Shown here: in pieces, positions 61,015-64,000 of the stretch
Position numbering within the stretch: the first letter of the stretch is position 1
Layout: each line of letters starts with the position of its first letter
Origin: Shewanella vesiculosa
Lineage (GTDB): Bacteria > Pseudomonadota > Gammaproteobacteria > Enterobacterales > Shewanellaceae
Direction: 5' to 3'
DNA length: 64,000 nt
Assembly: GCF_021560015.1 (NCBI RefSeq)
Contig: NZ_CP073588.1
Location: 124,001-188,000 of the forward strand
Notes under the pieces: model-generated
What the model saw: only the letters and a program-made list of their open reading frames with translations
The model's database searches: none
What the model was told of the DNA's origin: nothing
Position numbers and translations under genes: made by a program

Positions 61015-61189
61015 CTAAAGGCATAGGTTGCCGTGATTGTTGCCATATTGAAGACATAATTTCGTTTTTTCACTAACTAATCTCTGATCAGTTAACACTA
61101 TAGTAATATTATCTCAATAATGTTGTGCAGCAAATCCAATTACCGTACAAAACAGTATAAATAACTATAATTGCCAGTTTATTACGCGA

Positions 61190-63346
61190 TTAATTATTTG
61201 GCCAATTTATACTTTGGGCATGACGATTACTTTCTGCACGAATGATGCCGCGGTTAAGTGCTTGAGTCAGATTTAAATAAAGTGGCCGCATAAAAATAGC
61301 TGCTGGTGCAAAATTAAGTGGCCTCAATGAGACATAAGCTGGTTGCTCGGCAATATCCATTGCCGCGGCAAGCGCATATTGTAATGTCTCAAATTGTAAT
61401 TCTGCACTAATACTGACATCAGGGTTGGCGAGCAAGGGTAAACTAATGTGGCCAATGCTGGCATAGTGTTCGGCCGATTTTTGCGCAAAATTTGGAATCG
61501 TAAACTGCGTTGTTTTTAATTGCTTAAGACTCTCAATGACGGCATTTAATATAACATCAGCATCATACTGTTGATTAAAATAGCATCCAATCAGTCCTGA
61601 GCGTATGGTAAATACTTGAGTATCTAAGTGCTTACTGAATTGAATGTTAAATTGTTGCATCAATGCCGTTGATTCTGTGAGTCCAAGTTGAATATCAATA
61701 TTATTTAATTCGTTGATATTTACCAAAGCTAATGTTTTAGGTTCGGTATTTTTTAGCGTGCTGATCAGTTGAATAAATGCTCGGTAACCTTGTGCTTGTG
61801 TTATGGGATCGATTGTATTTAAACGTTGTGCGTTAAGGTACAGAGTATTGCGCTGTTGAAATTTTCTGTAGATAAAAATCAATAAGATAATCGCAATACT
61901 AAAAATAAGTACTAATACTAAAATGATAAATTGATTGTATTTATTTTTAGTCGTTTGCAGTTCCAGTTTATTGCGCATTAAACCCAGTTCAAATTTTAAT
62001 TTCTGTTCTGTTAGCTCTGAAAAGTCATTGGGTTGTTCAGTTTTACTCTGTGAATTATTGACTAATTCGACTATCTCATCGACAGTTTTAAGCGCTGCAT
62101 TAATGTTGTTAGTTTTGCGATATGCGGTAGATAAATACCCTAAAGCCTCGGTTTGCACCTCGGTTAAATGTTTCTTTTTAGCCAGCTTAATCGCTTTATT
62201 TGCATGCTCAATCGCGTTTGTCCACATGCCTTCGCTGGTTGTTATTTGAGCAAATAGGAGTTCGTTATGGACTAAGTAATGATCTACTTTTCGAGCTCTA
62301 AATATTTCATTTGCTCGTTGCATTACATCCAATGACGCCTGAATATTATGCAATTTAAAATAAGCCTCGCCTAAATTGTGATATGTGAGCCCAATTGCAA
62401 TTTGGTTCCCCATTCGCTCATTTACTTGCTGGACATTTAAATAATAATCGATGGCTTTATTCCATTCCCCTTTGCCTGCGTAAATCATCGCCATAACAGT
62501 TAATGATTCTGACAAGTAGACATCCTGGCCGATTACTTGAAATATTTCCGCCGCATTGTGGGCATATTTGAGTGCATCATCCCATTGTTCTAAATCACGG
62601 TAGGTCCGCGCGAGATTGAGCTGTGTTTGGGCTTTAATGCCTGGGTAATCTAAGATGTTGGCTAAACGAAATGCTTCACTGTAATGCTGCAGTGACTTTG
62701 CTTGATCGCCATTCAGATTGTAATAACGGCCTAATTGCGATTCCGCATCGGCGATAAAATAATTATTGTGTAACTGATAAGCCATTTCACGATAACGATT
62801 TAAATGAGACAAGGCTGGCGTAGGTTGAAGTAACAATGAATGTAACATGTTCAATTGTTCATGCAGTGTTAACTTGAACAGGGTGCTTTCTAAGCTGATA
62901 TCGGCGTTAACCATATTCAACGCATCATTGAATTCAACGATCACTTGATTATATTCTTGGTTTTTACGTCCCTTTATCCGTGCTTTAAGCATAATCACCA
63001 TGGCTTTTTCAAGCGTTGTTGATGCAATGCTGTCTAACTGCGATATGAGTAATTCTGCATCTTGGTACTTAGTTGGCGATGTGAGTTTTGCTTGTAAATT
63101 AAGGCGAGCTAATAGCTCTAAATCACGATGGAGTTCATTTGGTTGAAAACCTAAATTTTCAGCGACTTGGTCGAATTCTGCTTTGTTTGAAAAGTGCAAA
63201 GGAAACTCGGTCGTTCTCAATAACTTGGTATAAATTTTTTGAGGATTTTCTTTGAACAATATTTCTTGCTGTTCAATATCTCTTGCGCACACTGCTGAAC
63301 TTAATAGTATTGAACATAATATGATCAGAGGAAAACATCGCAGCAT
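61190..63346 (-). CDS. TPR sensor protein with degenerate GGDEF-like domain
   Basis: About 718 residues from ATG 63346 (signal peptide MLRCFPLIILCSILLSSAVCA); a longer start at 63388 is possible. Residues about 130-430 carry tetratricopeptide repeats (LGRYYNLNGDQAKSLQHYSEA, LARTYRDLEQWDDALKYAHNA), followed by a membrane helix (IILVLVLIFSIAIILLIFIY) and a cytoplasmic domain with the GGDEF fold start DPITQAQGYRAF. The active-site loop reads RSGLIGCYF in place of GGDEF, so it cannot be a cyclase. It is probably a periplasmic sensor passing its signal to the neighbouring diguanylate cyclase. Confidence 0.82.
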   Translation of the reverse strand: MLRCFPLIILCSILLSSAVCARDIEQQEILFKENPQKIYTKLLRTTEFPLHFSNKAEFDQVAENLGFQPNELHRDLELLARLNLQAKLTSPTKYQDAELLISQLDSIASTTLEKAMVIMLKARIKGRKNQEYNQVIVEFNDALNMVNADISLESTLFKLTLHEQLNMLHSLLLQPTPALSHLNRYREMAYQLHNNYFIADAESQLGRYYNLNGDQAKSLQHYSEAFRLANILDYPGIKAQTQLNLARTYRDLEQWDDALKYAHNAAEIFQVIGQDVYLSESLTVMAMIYAGKGEWNKAIDYYLNVQQVNERMGNQIAIGLTYHNLGEAYFKLHNIQASLDVMQRANEIFRARKVDHYLVHNELLFAQITTSEGMWTNAIEHANKAIKLAKKKHLTEVQTEALGYLSTAYRKTNNINAALKTVDEIVELVNNSQSKTEQPNDFSELTEQKLKFELGLMRNKLELQTTKNKYNQFIILVLVLIFSIAIILLIFIYRKFQQRNTLYLNAQRLNTIDPITQAQGYRAFIQLISTLKNTEPKTLALVNINELNNIDIQLGLTESTALMQQFNIQFSKHLDTQVFTIRSGLIGCYFNQQYDADVILNAVIESLKQLKTTQFTIPNFAQKSAEHYASIGHISLPLLANPDVSISAELQFETLQYALAAAMDIAEQPAYVSLRPLNFAPAAIFMRPLYLNLTQALNRGIIRAESNRHAQSINWPNN

Positions 63347-63546
63347 AGTAAAAGATACCTTTTTAGGATTAAAAAATGTGGACGTCATTATCAGCTGGTA
63401 TCGATGAATAAATTAACATTGGTTTGTCATTGATACTAAGTATTCTCACTCAGTTACAAATTGCCACTGTGTTAATGAGTCTAGATCGTTATAATTGTTC
63501 GGAATTTAAAATAAAAACAATAGAATCATACCAGAAGGAACCTAGA

Positions 63547-64000
63547 GTGAAACCTACTTCTCTTGCAATTTTAGCTAGCAGTGCCATTTTTTTGATGACT
63601 TGGGCCATGCCAGCCCTTGCTGATGTTGATTACCATATTGATATTAATCAACCCGCACACCATTTAGCTCAGGTGAGTGTGTCATTTCCTCAAACTGATT
63701 CGCAGGTGCTAACGGTTAATTTACCAGTATGGCGAACCGGCCGTTATCAAGTATTGCCTATTGCTGATGGGGTTAGATTGTTTAATGCGACCGACAGCAA
63801 GGGTCAGTCGCTACCTTGGAAACGCACTGCCAGTGGTGAATGGCAAGTAACCTTAACTCAACCTACATCGGTTAAGGTGACATATCAGTTGCATGCTAAT
63901 GAGCTTGGTGACCGATTACGTCACATTGATAGTAGCCATGCTTTCTTAGATGCCAGTGGTGTGTTTATGTATAGCCCTGCGTTTCGCCAGCAACCTATTA
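63547..64000 (+). CDS. M61 glycyl aminopeptidase, 5' part only
   Basis: The frame opens at GTG 63547 with AAGGA just upstream and runs open past the right edge. It begins with a signal peptide (ending near ALA), then VDYHIDINQPAHHLAQVSVSFP and NLPVWRTGRYQVLP, the N-terminal domain of M61 (glycyl aminopeptidase-like) peptidases. The zinc site HExxH and PDZ domain are outside the window. Confidence 0.85.
   Translation, partial: MKPTSLAILASSAIFLMTWAMPALADVDYHIDINQPAHHLAQVSVSFPQTDSQVLTVNLPVWRTGRYQVLPIADGVRLFNATDSKGQSLPWKRTASGEWQVTLTQPTSVKVTYQLHANELGDRLRHIDSSHAFLDASGVFMYSPAFRQQPI

Overview
The window is chromosomal DNA of a Shewanella-like marine gammaproteobacterium. The evidence is the moderately AT-rich base composition, the lactate permease/D-lactate dehydrogenase pair next to nadK-grpE-dxs-ispA-xseB-pomAB-thiI, the gcvA-ygdD-rlmM run, the xni-ppnN pair, and an unusual number of c-di-GMP signalling proteins. 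I saw no rRNA, tRNA, insertion sequence, prophage or CRISPR array.

Layout. Bases 1-10 kb hold a cut-off beta-CASP hydrolase, a secreted S9 peptidase, a membrane diguanylate cyclase, an overlapping FIST sensor/GGDEF-EAL pair, and a divergent TetR regulator/royal-jelly-family protein pair with two candidate operators 50 bp apart. Bases 10-21 kb are a signalling block: a large CHASE-PAS hybrid kinase with its GGDEF response regulator, an orphan FliK-like/FlhB-C-like pair, an MlaA-like protein, and an RssB-like response regulator. Bases 21-34.8 kb hold a POT peptide transporter, an OmpA-like protein, MscS, a secreted Tpx, threonine aldolase, a hotdog thioesterase, an iron alcohol dehydrogenase, a three-PAS GGDEF-EAL protein, a RhlE-type helicase and a CobW-family GTPase. 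Bases 34.8-48.4 kb hold dld and lldP (D-lactate oxidation and uptake), nadK, grpE, the isoprenoid genes dxs-ispA with xseB, the sodium stator genes pomAB, and thiI. Bases 48.5-64 kb hold gcvA, an alpha/beta hydrolase, ygdD, rlmM, isocitrate dehydrogenase, a second S9 peptidase, a DUF3192 protein, xni-ppnN, a coiled-coil diguanylate cyclase, a TPR protein with a decayed GGDEF domain, and the start of an M61 peptidase.

The most striking observation is that six otherwise well-conserved genes are interrupted by seven reading-frame breaks (hybrid kinase twice, fliK-like, grpE, pomB, rlmM, S9 peptidase). In all seven the rest of the protein continues in the +1 frame, and at three of them the break can be placed right after a CCC codon. 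Sequencing or assembly indels are the simplest explanation, especially since grpE is affected, but the uniform direction deserves checking. Six proteins in the window carry GGDEF or GGDEF-derived domains, so c-di-GMP control of motility or biofilm is a recurring theme alongside the stator and FliK/FlhB-like genes.
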